Shown here: positions 10,201 to 18,427 of the stretch, piece after piece
How positions within the stretch are numbered: the stretch's first letter is position 1
Layout of the letters: every line of letters begins with the position of its first letter
Source: Gaiellasilicea sp963763755
GTDB lineage: Bacteria; Actinomycetota; Thermoleophilia; Gaiellales; Gaiellaceae
Direction: 5' to 3'
Assembly: GCA_963763755.1 (NCBI GenBank)
Contig: CAVXQE010000009.1
Coordinates: 62,001-126,000 of the forward strand
DNA: 64,000 nucleotides
Position numbers and translations under genes: made by a program
The notes under the pieces: generated by a model
Seen by the model: the letters and a program-made list of their open reading frames with translations, nothing else
The model's database searches: none
Told to the model about the DNA's origin: nothing

Positions 10201-10878
10201 TCAGCTCCGGCGCGAGCGCTCGTAGAGCGCGATCGCACCGGCGACCGCGACGTTGAGCGACTCGGCCGCACCGGAGGTCGCGATCGTCGCGACGTGGTGT
10301 GACTGTTCCACGACGTCCTCGGGAAGCCCCTGCCTCTCGGCTCCGAGGACGAATGTCACCTGACCGGAAAGCTCGAGCTCGTGCAGCGGCGGGGCACCGT
10401 GCGGGACGAGCGCCACCCGCGTGCCGGGCGCGTCGTCGAATGCGAGCAGCGGAACCCGGAAGATGGCCCCGGCCGACGCTCGCAGGGCTTTCGAGCCGAG
10501 CGGGTCGGCGCAACCGTCGGAGAGCGCGACCGCAGCACCGAAGGCGTCCGCGGCGCGCAGGAGGGTGCCGATGTTGCCGGGATCGGAGACGCGCCAGAGC
10601 GCCAGCGTCGTCTCGCGGGGCTCGCGTGGCAGGGCCGCGGTACGGAACACGCCGACGACGCGAGCCGGGTGAGGCAGCGTCGAGACGGCGGCGAGGAGCT
10701 CGGGCTCGATGCTCTCGCCGGCGACGAGGAGCTCGATCGGCTCGATTCCGGCTGCCGCTGCCGCGTCGACCAGATCCTCGCCCTCGACCGCGAAGAGTCC
10801 GAGCTCCTCGCGCTTGCGCTTTTGCGCGAGGAGCTTGCGGACGAGCTTCAGCGTCGGGTTCGACGCCGAGGTGATCAG
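10201..10878 (-). CDS. TrmH/SpoU family RNA 2'-O-methyltransferase, apparent CTG start
   Basis: 225 residues. The N-terminal substrate-binding domain reads LITSASNPTLKLVRKLLAQK and LGLFAVEGEDLVDAAAAAG. The SpoU methyltransferase core shows LALWRVSDPGNIGTLLRAAD (motif 1 with the conserved Asn-Ile-Gly), VTFVLGAERQGLPEDVV (motif 2) and SLNVAVAGAIALYE (motif 3), which together form the trefoil-knot SAM site. Upstream no ATG/GTG/TTG exists in frame before the rplT stop. A CTG at 10876-10878 overlaps the rplT TGA as CTGA and is the only sensible start. Such genes often follow rplT and methylate rRNA or tRNA ribose; the target base is unknown. Confidence 0.85.
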   Translation of the reverse strand: MITSASNPTLKLVRKLLAQKRKREELGLFAVEGEDLVDAAAAAGIEPIELLVAGESIEPELLAAVSTLPHPARVVGVFRTAALPREPRETTLALWRVSDPGNIGTLLRAADAFGAAVALSDGCADPLGSKALRASAGAIFRVPLLAFDDAPGTRVALVPHGAPPLHELELSGQVTFVLGAERQGLPEDVVEQSHHVATIATSGAAESLNVAVAGAIALYERSRRS

Positions 10879-11255
10879 ACGCTTACGGCTTCCTTGGAGG
10901 ACTCGAGCGCGGCCTTTGCCTGCTCGACGACGGCCGTGAACGCGGCCGGGTCGGACACGGCGAGGTCGGCGAGCACCTTGCGGTCGAGCTCGATCCCGGC
11001 CTTGTGGAGACCGGCGATGAACTGGTTGTACGACATCCCGTTCGCGCGGGCGGCGGCGTTGATGCGCACGATCCAGAGCTGGCGGAAGGTCCGCTTCTTG
11101 TTCTTGCGGTCGCGGTAGGCGTAGGTGAGCGAGTGCTCGACCTGCTCCTTCGCGTAGCGGTAGCTGCGGCTCTTCAGGCCCCAGTAGCCCTTCGCCTGCT
11201 CGAGTACCTTGCGGCGTTTCTTGCGCGCGTGGACTGATCTCTTTACGCGTGGCAT
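10875..11255 (-). CDS. rplT: 50S ribosomal protein L20
   Basis: 126 residues. It starts MPRVKRSVHARKKRRKVLEQ and contains AKGYWGLKSRSYRYAKEQ, RKNKKRTFRQLWIVRINAA and the globular C-terminus (MSYNQFIAGLHKAGIELDRK). L20 binds 23S rRNA domain II and is needed early in 50S assembly. The ATG overlaps the rpmI stop (TAATG), giving translational coupling in the classic infC-rpmI-rplT order. The C-terminal extension after LADLAVSDP is ordinary for actinobacteria. Confidence 0.98.
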   Translation of the reverse strand: MPRVKRSVHARKKRRKVLEQAKGYWGLKSRSYRYAKEQVEHSLTYAYRDRKNKKRTFRQLWIVRINAAARANGMSYNQFIAGLHKAGIELDRKVLADLAVSDPAAFTAVVEQAKAALESSKEAVSV

Positions 11256-11452
11256 TACTTCAACCCCAGCAGCTTCTTGAGCCTCGGCGCGTCCACTTTC
11301 GCGACGTTGTAATCCTTGCCGAAGGCGCGCTTACGCTTTGCTGACTTGTGCTCCAGGTTGTGGCTCTGCATCGCGTGGCGGCGCAGGATCTTCCCCGACC
11401 CCGTCACCTTGAAGCGTTTCTTCGCCCCGCTCCCGCTCTTCATCTTTGGCAT
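11255..11452 (-). CDS. rpmI: 50S ribosomal protein L35
   Basis: 65 residues, very basic: MPKMKSGSGAKKRFKVTGSG, then KILRRHAMQSHNLEHKSAKR, the L35 signature. A GGAGTGAAGACAG ribosome site precedes ATG 11452. The reading frame lies entirely downstream of or overlaps the annotated infC tail in another frame (see infC). It ends in TAA overlapping the rplT ATG. Confidence 0.97.
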   Translation of the reverse strand: MPKMKSGSGAKKRFKVTGSGKILRRHAMQSHNLEHKSAKRKRAFGKDYNVAKVDAPRLKKLLGLK

Positions 11453-12014
11453 CTGTCTTCACTCCTGCATTCTTTGTGGGGCCAAGCAGCATCACCATGT
11501 TCCGACCGTCGAGGAGCGGCGGTGACTCGATCACGCCGATCTCCTTGATCTCTTCGGCGAGACGTAGCAGCAGGTCACGTCCGCGCTCCGGGTGCAGGTT
11601 CTCGCGCCCCCGGAACATGATCGTGACCTTGACCTTCGCGCGCTGGTTGAGAAAGCGCACGACGTGGCCCTTCTTCGTCTCGTAGTCGTGAATACCGATC
11701 TTCGGCCTGAACTTGATCTCCTTGACGTTGATCTGGGTCTGGTGCTTCCGTGCGAGCTTGGCCTTCTGCTCCTGCTCGTAGCGGTACTTGCCGTAATCCA
11801 TCACCCGCGCGACAGGCGGGTCGGCTTGCGCGGCGACTTCGACGAGGTCGAGGCCCTTCGAGTACGCATACTCCCGCGCTTCCTCGGTCGACTTGATCCC
11901 GATCTGCTCACCATCCTCGCCCACCAGGCGCACCTGGGGAACGCGAATATTCTCGTTGATCCGGTCCTGCGGCTGCGGTACGCGCCGGTCTTCCGGACGG
12001 CGTCTCGGCCTCAA
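11331..12014 (-). CDS. infC: Translation initiation factor IF-3, with an unusual tail overlapping rpmI
   Basis: 227 residues as read, from TTG 12014. The N-domain shows DRINENIRVPQVRLVGEDGE and VEVAAQADPPVARVMDYGKY. The linker and C-domain show NVKEIKFRPKIGIHDYETKK, GHVVRFLNQRAKVKVTIMFR and GRNMVMLLGPT. IF-3 normally ends soon after this point. Here the frame continues for about 50 residues across 122 bases of rpmI (KNAGVKTDAKDEERERGEE onward). A frame one base away stops at TGA just before the rpmI ribosome site, so the tail may come from a base error rather than a real extension. IF-3 keeps ribosomal subunits apart and checks start codons. Confidence 0.93.
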   Translation of the reverse strand: MRPRRRPEDRRVPQPQDRINENIRVPQVRLVGEDGEQIGIKSTEEAREYAYSKGLDLVEVAAQADPPVARVMDYGKYRYEQEQKAKLARKHQTQINVKEIKFRPKIGIHDYETKKGHVVRFLNQRAKVKVTIMFRGRENLHPERGRDLLLRLAEEIKEIGVIESPPLLDGRNMVMLLGPTKNAGVKTDAKDEERERGEETLQGDGVGEDPAPPRDAEPQPGAQVSKA

Positions 12015-12056
12015 AGGCTGTTCACCAAGCTCGTGGAATCCTCCTCATTGACGACG

Positions 12057-12077
12057 AAAAACCGCTGCAAGCAGCGG
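12057..12077 (-). terminator. Hairpin plus T-tract between thrS and infC (minus strand)
   Basis: On the minus strand CCGCTG, loop CTTG, CAGCGG is followed directly by TTTTT. It lies in the 160-base gap after the thrS stop and 43 bases before the infC start. It can act as the thrS terminator or, since infC leaders in other bacteria are attenuated, as a leader terminator; the sequence alone does not decide. Confidence 0.7.
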
Positions 12078-12175
12078 CCACTTTTCCTCGTCCAACCGGC
12101 TCGGTTGAACCCTCGCGAACACCAATCACTCAAATTGGGCTCGGGAAGGTGAGGGGCTGTGGTCCGCTCCTACTT

Positions 12176-14058
12176 TCAGGCCCGGATCGTAGCAATCTCT
12201 GCCTGGAACCGTTGGAGCAGTTCCTCGACAGTCATCGTCGACTGCTCGCCGCCTCGCTCGCGCACCGCGAGCGACTCGTCCGACTCGCGGTCGCCGTACA
12301 CGATCGTGAACGGCGTCTTCTCGAGCTCGGAGTCGCGAATCCGCTTCCCGAGCGTCTCGTCGCGCTGGTCGACGTCGACTCGATAGCCCGCCGCGTCGAG
12401 GCGGCGGCGCAGCTCGTGCACCGCCTCGCGGTGGCCCTCGCCGACCGGGATCAGGCGCACCTGCACCGGTGCGAGCCAGAAGGGGAACGCGCCACCGAAG
12501 TGCTCGGTGATGATCCCGATGAAGCGCTCGAGCGAGCCGAGCAGGGCACGGTGGATGACGATCGGCGTGTGCTCGACGTTGTCCGGCCCCATGTAGGTGA
12601 GGCCGAACCGCTGCGGCATCTGCGCGTCCGCCTGGATCGTCCCCATCTGCCACGAGCGGCCGAGCGTGTCCTGCATGTGGAGGTCGATCTTCGGGCCGTA
12701 GAACGTTCCCTCGCCCTCGCCGATCACGTAGTCGATCCCGTGCCGCTCGAGTGCAGCCTGGAGGATCCCCTCGGCGTGATCCCACTCCTCGTCCGTGCCA
12801 AGCCGGTTCTCGGGGCGCGTCGAGAGCTCCGCGTGCGGGGTGACGCCGAAGATCGCATAGAGATCCTTCGCGAACTCGATGCAGCCGTCGATCTCCGCGG
12901 CCACCTGCTCCTCGGTGCAGAAGATGTGCGCGTCGTCCTGGGTCACGTGGCGAACGCGAAGCAGGCCGTGGAGGGCGCCCGCGAGCTCGTTCCGGTGCAG
13001 CGTCGAGCTCTCCGCGTAGCGGATCGGGAGGTCGCGATAGCTCCGGAGCTGGGAGCCGAAGAGGAGCATGTGCCCCGGGCAGTTCATCGGCTTCAGCGCC
13101 GCATGCGGCTCCTCGCCCTCGCCCGCGACGAGGAACATGCTCTCGCGGAACTTCTCCCAGTGGCCGCTCGTGACCCACACCGCGGTGTCGTAGATCAGCG
13201 GCGTCTTCACCTCCGCGTAGCCGCGCTTCTTGTTCTCGCGCCGCCGCAGGTCCTCGAGCTCGTTCCAGATCACCATTCCCTTCGGATGCCAGAACGGGGA
13301 GCCGGGCGACTCCTCGGACAGATGGAAGAGATCGAGCTCGCGGCCCAGCTTGCGATGGTCGCGCGCCTTCGCCTGCTCGAGGCGCTCGAGGTAGGCGTCG
13401 AGATCGGCCTGGGAGAAGAACGCGGTGCCGTAGATCCTGGTCAGCTGCTTGTTGTGCTCGTCGCCGCGCCAGTAGGCACCGGCGAGCGAGGTGAGCTTCA
13501 CCGCCTTGATCGGCTTCGAGTCCTGGAGGTGCGGGCCGCGGCAGAGATCGGTGAACTCGCCCTGGGTATAGAGCGAGATGTCGCCTTCGGCGGTGTCGAC
13601 GAGCTCCACCTTGTACGGCTCGTTCTCCTCGAGAAAGCGCTGCTTCGCCTCGGCCGCGGAGATCTCCTCGCGCTCCCAGGAGCGGCCCTCGTCGAGCTCG
13701 CGCATGATCTCGGCCTCGATCCGCTCGAGGTCCTCCTCGCGGATCGGCTCGGGGAATTCGAAGTCGTAGTAGAAGCCGTTCTCGATCGGCGGGCCGATCG
13801 CGACCTTGACGCCCGGGTAGAGCCGGCGGACGGCCTCGGCCAGAAGGTGCGCGGCCGAGTGGCGCAGAACCGCGAGCGCGTCCGGATCCTGCGTGTCGCG
13901 CGTCGTCAGGATCTGGATCGGCTGCCCGTCGGCGAGCGGCAGACGCAGGTCCTGCACCGTGCCGTTCTGCTTGATCAGCACCGCCTGCTCGGCGAGCTTG
14001 GGGCCGATCGCGCGCGCCGCGTCGAGACCCGTTGCGCCGTCTGGAAGTTCAAGTTCAC
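12176..14058 (-). CDS. thrS: Threonine--tRNA ligase (frame break near the start)
   Basis: The long intact frame 12176-13981 gives 601 residues. It holds the editing domain (LRHSAAHLLAEAVRRLYPG with the HxxxH zinc-type motif, FTDLCRGPHL), the class II core (RRRENKKRGYAEVKTPLIYD, KPMNCPGHMLLF, RNELAGALHGLLRVRHVTQD) and the anticodon-binding domain (PFWLAPVQVRLIPVGEGHRE). In-frame codons upstream encode a TGS domain (LPDGATGLDAARAIGPKLAE) but no start. One missing base near 14050 would join it to GTG 14058 as VNLELPDG. I therefore place the true start at about 14058, total about 628 residues. It charges tRNA-Thr and edits Ser-tRNA-Thr. Confidence 0.94.
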
Positions 14059-14082
14059 TCGAATCGGGGAGGACGCACCTTC

Positions 14083-14205
14083 ATGACCGATCAGGATACT
14101 CAGCCGCCGCGCGAGGACGACCGGAACGACGAGGTCGAGGGAACGCCCGTGCCCGATCCGGAAGAGGACCAGGGCGAGGCCGAGGACGTTCCGACCGCGG
14201 ACTAA
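14083..14205 (+). CDS. Small acidic protein, unknown
   Basis: 40 residues from ATG 14083 to TAA 14205, with GGGGAGG 9 bases upstream. About a third of the residues are Asp or Glu (DDRNDEVEGTPVPDPEEDQG), with no cysteines and no hydrophobic segment, so it is probably disordered and soluble. It lies 18 bases before the CBS-domain gene and shares its strand, so they probably form one unit. I do not recognise a family. The good ribosome site and clean stop support it as real. Confidence 0.55.
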   Translation: MTDQDTQPPREDDRNDEVEGTPVPDPEEDQGEAEDVPTAD

Positions 14206-14223
14206 CGAGAAGGGGTGAAGCAC

Positions 14224-14637
14224 ATGCACAAGTCGATTCAGGAGACGATGACGTCGAATCCGACGACGGTCGGGCCGACGAACACGGTCGGAGAGGCCGC
14301 GCAGATCATGAAGTCCGAGGACATCGGCTCACTTCCGATCGTCGAGGGCGACAAGCTCGTCGGCGTGATCACCGACAGGGACCTCGCGATCCGCATCGTC
14401 GCGGAGGGCCGCGGCACGGACACGACTGTCGGCGACATCGCGTCCAAGAACGTCGTCACCGTCGATCCGGAGCAGACCATCGACGAGGCCGCCCGGCTGA
14501 TGGCCGAGCACCAGGTTCGTCGCCTGCCGGTCGTCGAGGAGGACGGCAGGCTCGTCGGCATCCTCGCCCAGGCGGACATCGCCCAGACCGGGCAGGACGC
14601 GCTCACCGGCGACACGGTGCAGCAGATCTCGCAATAG
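14224..14637 (+). CDS. CBS-domain pair protein
   Basis: 137 residues from ATG 14224; a GTG at 14215 is an alternative, but AGAAGGGG is better spaced for the ATG. Two CBS domains follow each other: MTSNPTTVGPTNTVGEAAQI with IGSLPIVEGDKLVGVITDRD (residues 9-60), and ASKNVVTVDPEQTIDEAARL with VRRLPVVEEDGRLVGILAQAD (72-125). Such stand-alone pairs bind adenine nucleotides and act as energy or stress sensors; in actinobacteria many are hypoxia or stress induced. The bound ligand and partner are not known here. Confidence 0.85.
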   Translation: MHKSIQETMTSNPTTVGPTNTVGEAAQIMKSEDIGSLPIVEGDKLVGVITDRDLAIRIVAEGRGTDTTVGDIASKNVVTVDPEQTIDEAARLMAEHQVRRLPVVEEDGRLVGILAQADIAQTGQDALTGDTVQQISQ

Positions 14638-14658
14638 GACTCACGGAGGAGGGGTCGA

Positions 14659-14886
14659 ATGCCCAGCAAAACCGCGAGCGTCAAGAACGAGAAGCAGTAC
14701 GAGGCCCTGAAGGACAAGGGCATGTCGAAGGAGCGCGCGGCGAAGATCGCCAACTCGCCGGACGCGTCGAAGCACGGAGGTCAGAAATCGCACTCAGGCA
14801 GCGGCAACTCGTCGCAGGGTGGCACCACGGCTCAGAAGAAGGCCGCCGGTCGCAAGGGCGGCAGGGCCACCGCGCGCAAGAACTAG
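14659..14886 (+). CDS. Small basic protein of the DUF7218 type
   Basis: 75 residues with a strong GGAGGAGGGG ribosome site. The N-terminal block NEKQYEALKDKGMSKERAAK and IANSPDASKHGGQKS is a conserved actinobacterial signature usually listed as DUF7218. The rest is Ser/Gly-rich with a KKAAGRKGGRATARKN basic tail, suggesting nucleic-acid contact. It follows the CBS gene by 21 bases. The function is unknown; the family name is from memory of the motif. Confidence 0.65.
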   Translation: MPSKTASVKNEKQYEALKDKGMSKERAAKIANSPDASKHGGQKSHSGSGNSSQGGTTAQKKAAGRKGGRATARKN

Positions 14887-15016
14887 CCTCGCACCTCATT
14901 CGTCATTCGGCGGCGTCGCGCAAGAGCGCGGCGCTGCCGGCGTCTTTATGGAGAGCGTGCGTTCTTTCAGCTTCACCCTCTGCCACCCCCACCCCGCTGC
15001 CGATAGCTGACGCGGG

Positions 15017-16351
15017 ATGAGCGCTGCCGTCTACAAGGGGCCCTTTGGGCGTGAACAGGCCGAGCGCCTGCTCTGGCGTGCCGGCTTCGGCCCGCGCAAG
15101 GGCGAGGCCGCGGCGCTGGCAAAGCTCGGCCTCGACGGCGCCGTTCGCTCGCTGACGCATCCGAAGGGCGAGAAATGGGTCGGCCCGGCTCCCCACGACG
15201 ACAAGGGCCGCGCGCTCGCGCCCGCCGACGCCTGGGGTCACGATCATCTGTGGTGGCTCGACCGCATGGTGCGGACCTCCCGCCCCCTCGTCGAGCGGAT
15301 GACGCTCGTCTGGCACGACTGGTTCGCGACCTCGCTCGACGGAGTCGGCTCGCAGAAGCTGATGCTGGACCAGAACCGGCTGCTACGACGGATGTCGCTC
15401 GGCGCGTTCGACAAGCTGCTGCTCGAGATCACGAAGGACCCGGCGATGCTCCTCTGGCTCTCGGGCACGCAGAACACGAAGTGGTCGCCGAACGAGAACT
15501 ACGGACGTGAGCTGATGGAGCTGTTCACGCTCGGCGCGGGACGCGGCTACACCGAGCGCGACGTCCGCGAGCAGGCGCGGGCGCTGACCGGATTCGAAAA
15601 CGACTGGAAACGCGGAGTCGGGGTGTACAACTTCCGCTTCGAGAAGGACCGCCACGATGCAGGCACCAAGCGCATCTTCGGCAAGACGGGCGCCTTCAAC
15701 TGGCAGGACTCGGTCCGGCTCTGCCTCAACCACAAGCAGCATCCGTCCTTTTTCGTCGACAAGCTCTGGCGGTACTTCATTCCGACGACGCCCGACGCGG
15801 GAACGCGACGCTCGCTCGAGCGCCTCTACCGCAAGGACTTCCAGATCCTGCCCGTGGTCGACGCGATCCTTCGCCACCCGGCGCTCCTCACCGGCCCACG
15901 GATGGTCAAGTCGCCCGCCGTCTATACCGCCGGCCTGCTGCGGGCGCTCGGCCGCGGCGTCGACACGCAGGCGTGGGCGTGGCTCTCGAGTGAGTCCGGA
16001 CAGCGCCTGTTCATGCCGCCGAACGTCTCGGGCTGGGATGACGAGCGCTGGCTCGACACCGCCACCTTCCGCGGCCGCTGGGAGGTCGCGAACTACGCGA
16101 CCCAGCCGTACGCCCTCACCGACAAGCAGTCGGCGGCGCTGCCGGCCGAGCCACAGGCCCTCGTCGACGGAGCGCTCGCCTTCTGGGGCAACCCGACGAT
16201 CCGCCCGGCCACCAGGAAGGCTCTCGTTCGCTTCGCGACGAAAGCGATGTCCGATGCAAATGCGGATTGGAAGAAAACGGGCTACCGGTTCCTCGTCGCC
16301 AACGGCCTCCGCCAGCTGATCGCCGTGTCCCCCGACCTCCAGACCTCGTAA
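15017..16351 (+). CDS. DUF1800 domain protein
   Basis: 444 residues, intact. It begins with the typical EQAERLLWRAGFGPRKGEAA, then RPLVERMTLVWHDWFATSLD, MLLWLSGTQNTKWSPNENYG followed by RELMELFTLG, and YTERDVREQARALTGF, all conserved blocks of DUF1800 (Pfam PF08811). The C-terminal third contains RLFMPPNVSGWDDERWLDTA. No signal peptide is visible. DUF1800 genes are almost always followed by DUF1501 genes, as here with a 9-base gap. The pair is widespread in environmental bacteria with no established biochemistry. Confidence 0.9.
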   Translation: MSAAVYKGPFGREQAERLLWRAGFGPRKGEAAALAKLGLDGAVRSLTHPKGEKWVGPAPHDDKGRALAPADAWGHDHLWWLDRMVRTSRPLVERMTLVWHDWFATSLDGVGSQKLMLDQNRLLRRMSLGAFDKLLLEITKDPAMLLWLSGTQNTKWSPNENYGRELMELFTLGAGRGYTERDVREQARALTGFENDWKRGVGVYNFRFEKDRHDAGTKRIFGKTGAFNWQDSVRLCLNHKQHPSFFVDKLWRYFIPTTPDAGTRRSLERLYRKDFQILPVVDAILRHPALLTGPRMVKSPAVYTAGLLRALGRGVDTQAWAWLSSESGQRLFMPPNVSGWDDERWLDTATFRGRWEVANYATQPYALTDKQSAALPAEPQALVDGALAFWGNPTIRPATRKALVRFATKAMSDANADWKKTGYRFLVANGLRQLIAVSPDLQTS

Positions 16352-16360
16352 AGGATCTCG

Positions 16361-17746
16361 ATGGCCCGCTGCTGCAACGACTTCTCGCGCACTGAGCTCT
16401 TCCGGCGCGCGACTGCCGAGGCGGGCCGCGGGCTGCCCGCGATCGAAGCCGGCATGCCGCTGCCCGCCGGCACCGGCCTCGACCGGCGCAGCTTCCTCGC
16501 CCGCACCGCCGGCCTCACTCTCGCCGTCTACGGAGGCGCTGCGCTCCTGCCGCGTGCGTTCGAGGAAGGGATCGCGTCCGCCACTGCAGCAGGTCCGCAA
16601 AAAGTGCTCCTCTCCGTCTTCCTCGACGGCGGCGCCGACTCGCTCTCGATGCTCTTTCCGAGCGGCGACCCTCTCTACCGCAGCCTTCGGCCCAAGCTCG
16701 GCCTGGCCGACTCTGCGGGAGTGCCGTTCGCCGAGGACAGCCGCCTGCGCTGGCACCCGTCGCTGACACCGCTCGCCACCCTCCACGGCGAGGGCAAGGT
16801 GACTGTTCTCCCGGGCATCGGCTACGCAGGCCCCGACCAGTCGCACTTCACGTCACGCCACTACTGGGAGGTCGGCGCGACGAACGACCAGCTGCGTACG
16901 GGCTGGCTCGGCCGCTACCTCGACCGGGTCGGCTCGCCCGACAATCCGCTCCAGGGCCTCTCGCTCGAATCCCGTCTCCAGCCTGCTCTGGCGACAGCCC
17001 GGATGCCGGTCGCCTCGATCGACGGGCCGGACCGCTACCAATTCTGGACACGGAACGTCTGGGGCGATGTCGAGCGCCGGCTGCTCGACGCGATCGGCTC
17101 GCTCGGCGCCCTGCCGACCGGTGGCGACGCGGCGCTCGTCCAGGCGACGTCCGCTGCCCGCAAGGCGGCGCAGCTGCGCCGGCAGCTGCTGCCGTTTGCA
17201 CCGAAGGGCGACAAGCCCGGCTACACGAGCCCTGTCGCGTATCCGACGGGCGAGAACGACGAATTCCCACGCCGCCTGGCGGGCGTCGCGGCCATGCTCG
17301 CCGCGGGCCTTCCCCTTCGGGTCGTCGCGATGAGCGCGCCCGGCCACTTCGACACCCACGACGACCAGCCGCAGGCTCTGTCGGACGGCCTGAAGCTGAC
17401 GGCGGACAGCCTGCTCGCATTCCAGCGCGACCTCGAGGCGCGGGGTCTCGCCGACCGCGTGCTCGTCCACGTCTGGTCGGAGTTCGGACGCCGCGCGCAG
17501 GAGAACGGGTCGAACGGCACCGATCACGGCGCGGCCGGTGCCGGCTTCGTGGTCGGCTCGCGGGCGAGCGGCAAGATGGTCGGCGAGTTTCCCGGGCTCG
17601 CGAAGCTCGACGGGCAGGGCAACCTCCGTGCGACATCCGACTTTCGCGGCGTCTACGGCTCCCTGCTCGAGCAATGGCTGGGCACGGACGCCGACGGGAT
17701 CATTCCCGGAGCCGGGAAGTACGGCCGCCCGAAGCTCGTCAAGTGA
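16361..17746 (+). CDS. DUF1501 domain protein with Tat signal
   Basis: 461 residues. The twin-arginine signal DRRSFLARTAGLTLAVYGGA (residues about 44-63) is internal to a long N-terminal region, so export by Tat in a folded state is likely. The body shows the sulfatase-like DUF1501 fold (Pfam PF07394): VLLSVFLDGGADSLSMLFP, DQSHFTSRHYWEVG, MSAPGHFDTHDDQPQALSDG and RVLVHVWSEFGRRAQENGSN with TDHGAAGAGFVVG. The His/Asp residues in these blocks suggest a metal site. It overlaps the following cupredoxin gene by 4 bases (GTGA). Confidence 0.9.
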   Translation: MARCCNDFSRTELFRRATAEAGRGLPAIEAGMPLPAGTGLDRRSFLARTAGLTLAVYGGAALLPRAFEEGIASATAAGPQKVLLSVFLDGGADSLSMLFPSGDPLYRSLRPKLGLADSAGVPFAEDSRLRWHPSLTPLATLHGEGKVTVLPGIGYAGPDQSHFTSRHYWEVGATNDQLRTGWLGRYLDRVGSPDNPLQGLSLESRLQPALATARMPVASIDGPDRYQFWTRNVWGDVERRLLDAIGSLGALPTGGDAALVQATSAARKAAQLRRQLLPFAPKGDKPGYTSPVAYPTGENDEFPRRLAGVAAMLAAGLPLRVVAMSAPGHFDTHDDQPQALSDGLKLTADSLLAFQRDLEARGLADRVLVHVWSEFGRRAQENGSNGTDHGAAGAGFVVGSRASGKMVGEFPGLAKLDGQGNLRATSDFRGVYGSLLEQWLGTDADGIIPGAGKYGRPKLVK

Positions 17747-18075
17747 TCGCCACCGCGCTCGCGGTTCTGACCCTCGCCGCACCGGCGCCCGCACGCGTGC
17801 AGGTCGGCGCCGACGAGTTCAGCTACACCCTCTCACGGCAGTCCATCAAGGCAGGACCGGCGATCGTGCAACTCGTCAACTACGGCGAGGACGAGCACGA
17901 CCTGCGCATGCGGCGCGCAGGCGGGACACGGATTTATCGCATCGGGAACGTGCGCCCGGGCCGCGTGGGAGAGCTCGAGACGCGCTTCCTGCCCGGCCGT
18001 TTCACGCTGTGGTGCTCGCTCGCCGATCACCGCAAGCGAGGTATGAGCGCCACGCTCGTCGTCCGTCGTCCTTGA
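17743..18075 (+). CDS. Small secreted cupredoxin
   Basis: 110 residues from GTG 17743, which overlaps the DUF1501 stop. The hydrophobic N-terminus (IATALAVLTLAAPAPARVQV) looks like a short signal peptide. The cupredoxin body has one His in DEHDLRMRRAG and the C-terminal ligand loop LWCSLADHRKRGM (Cys, His, Met), a complete type-1 copper set. It is translationally coupled to DUF1800-DUF1501, which suggests that the exported DUF1501 protein takes part in a redox process. That link is inference. Confidence 0.75.
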   Translation: MIATALAVLTLAAPAPARVQVGADEFSYTLSRQSIKAGPAIVQLVNYGEDEHDLRMRRAGGTRIYRIGNVRPGRVGELETRFLPGRFTLWCSLADHRKRGMSATLVVRRP

Positions 18076-18130
18076 CTTCGGCCGCGCGAAGCCTCTCAAT
18101 GATTCGGCAGCAGCACGGGCGTGTATGCCT

Positions 18131-18156
18131 GGGGCTCCCGTTGCGGCGGGAGCCCC
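18131..18156 (+). terminator. Strong GC hairpin after the DUF1800-DUF1501-cupredoxin operon
   Basis: GGGGCTCCCG and CGGGAGCCCC form a perfect 10-base stem with a 6-base loop, 55 bases after the cupredoxin stop and 40 before the next gene. No T-tract follows, which is common for terminators in high-GC actinobacteria. Confidence 0.65.
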
Positions 18157-18196
18157 GCCTCCATAGGATGCGACGTTCATCTATGAAGGGGCTGTC

Positions 18197-18379
18197 ATGT
18201 CGCTGCTCGAAAAGATCAAGTCGATGTTCTCCGGTGATTCGTCTGCCGACGCGGATGCGCACGCCGGTCACGATCACTCCGGGCACGATCACTCACATGA
18301 CGACGAGCACGGCCACGACCATCCGCACGATCCGGTGCCTGCGGCGAATCCGGTCGAAGACGACAGCACGCCTGCATAG
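18197..18379 (+). CDS. Small His-rich metal-binding-type protein
   Basis: 60 residues. After an amphipathic N-terminus (MSLLEKIKSMFSGDSSADAD), ten histidines fall within 25 residues, alternating with Asp and Gly (HAGHDHSGHDHSHDDEHGHD). The tail is short and acidic. This composition is typical of nickel, zinc or cobalt storage or chaperone stretches. No cysteine and no signal peptide are present, so it is probably cytoplasmic. GAAGGGG upstream of ATG supports the start. The metal and partner are unknown. Confidence 0.65.
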   Translation: MSLLEKIKSMFSGDSSADADAHAGHDHSGHDHSHDDEHGHDHPHDPVPAANPVEDDSTPA

Positions 18380-18427
18380 CTAGCTAGCCCGAACCCGTTT
18401 GCGGGGTCCGAACGTTGTAGCTTCGGA

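Noticed and set aside
12149..14086. 645-codon plus-strand open frame opposite thrS
   Set aside because: It is an antisense shadow caused by high GC codon bias; thrS motifs on the minus strand are unmistakable.
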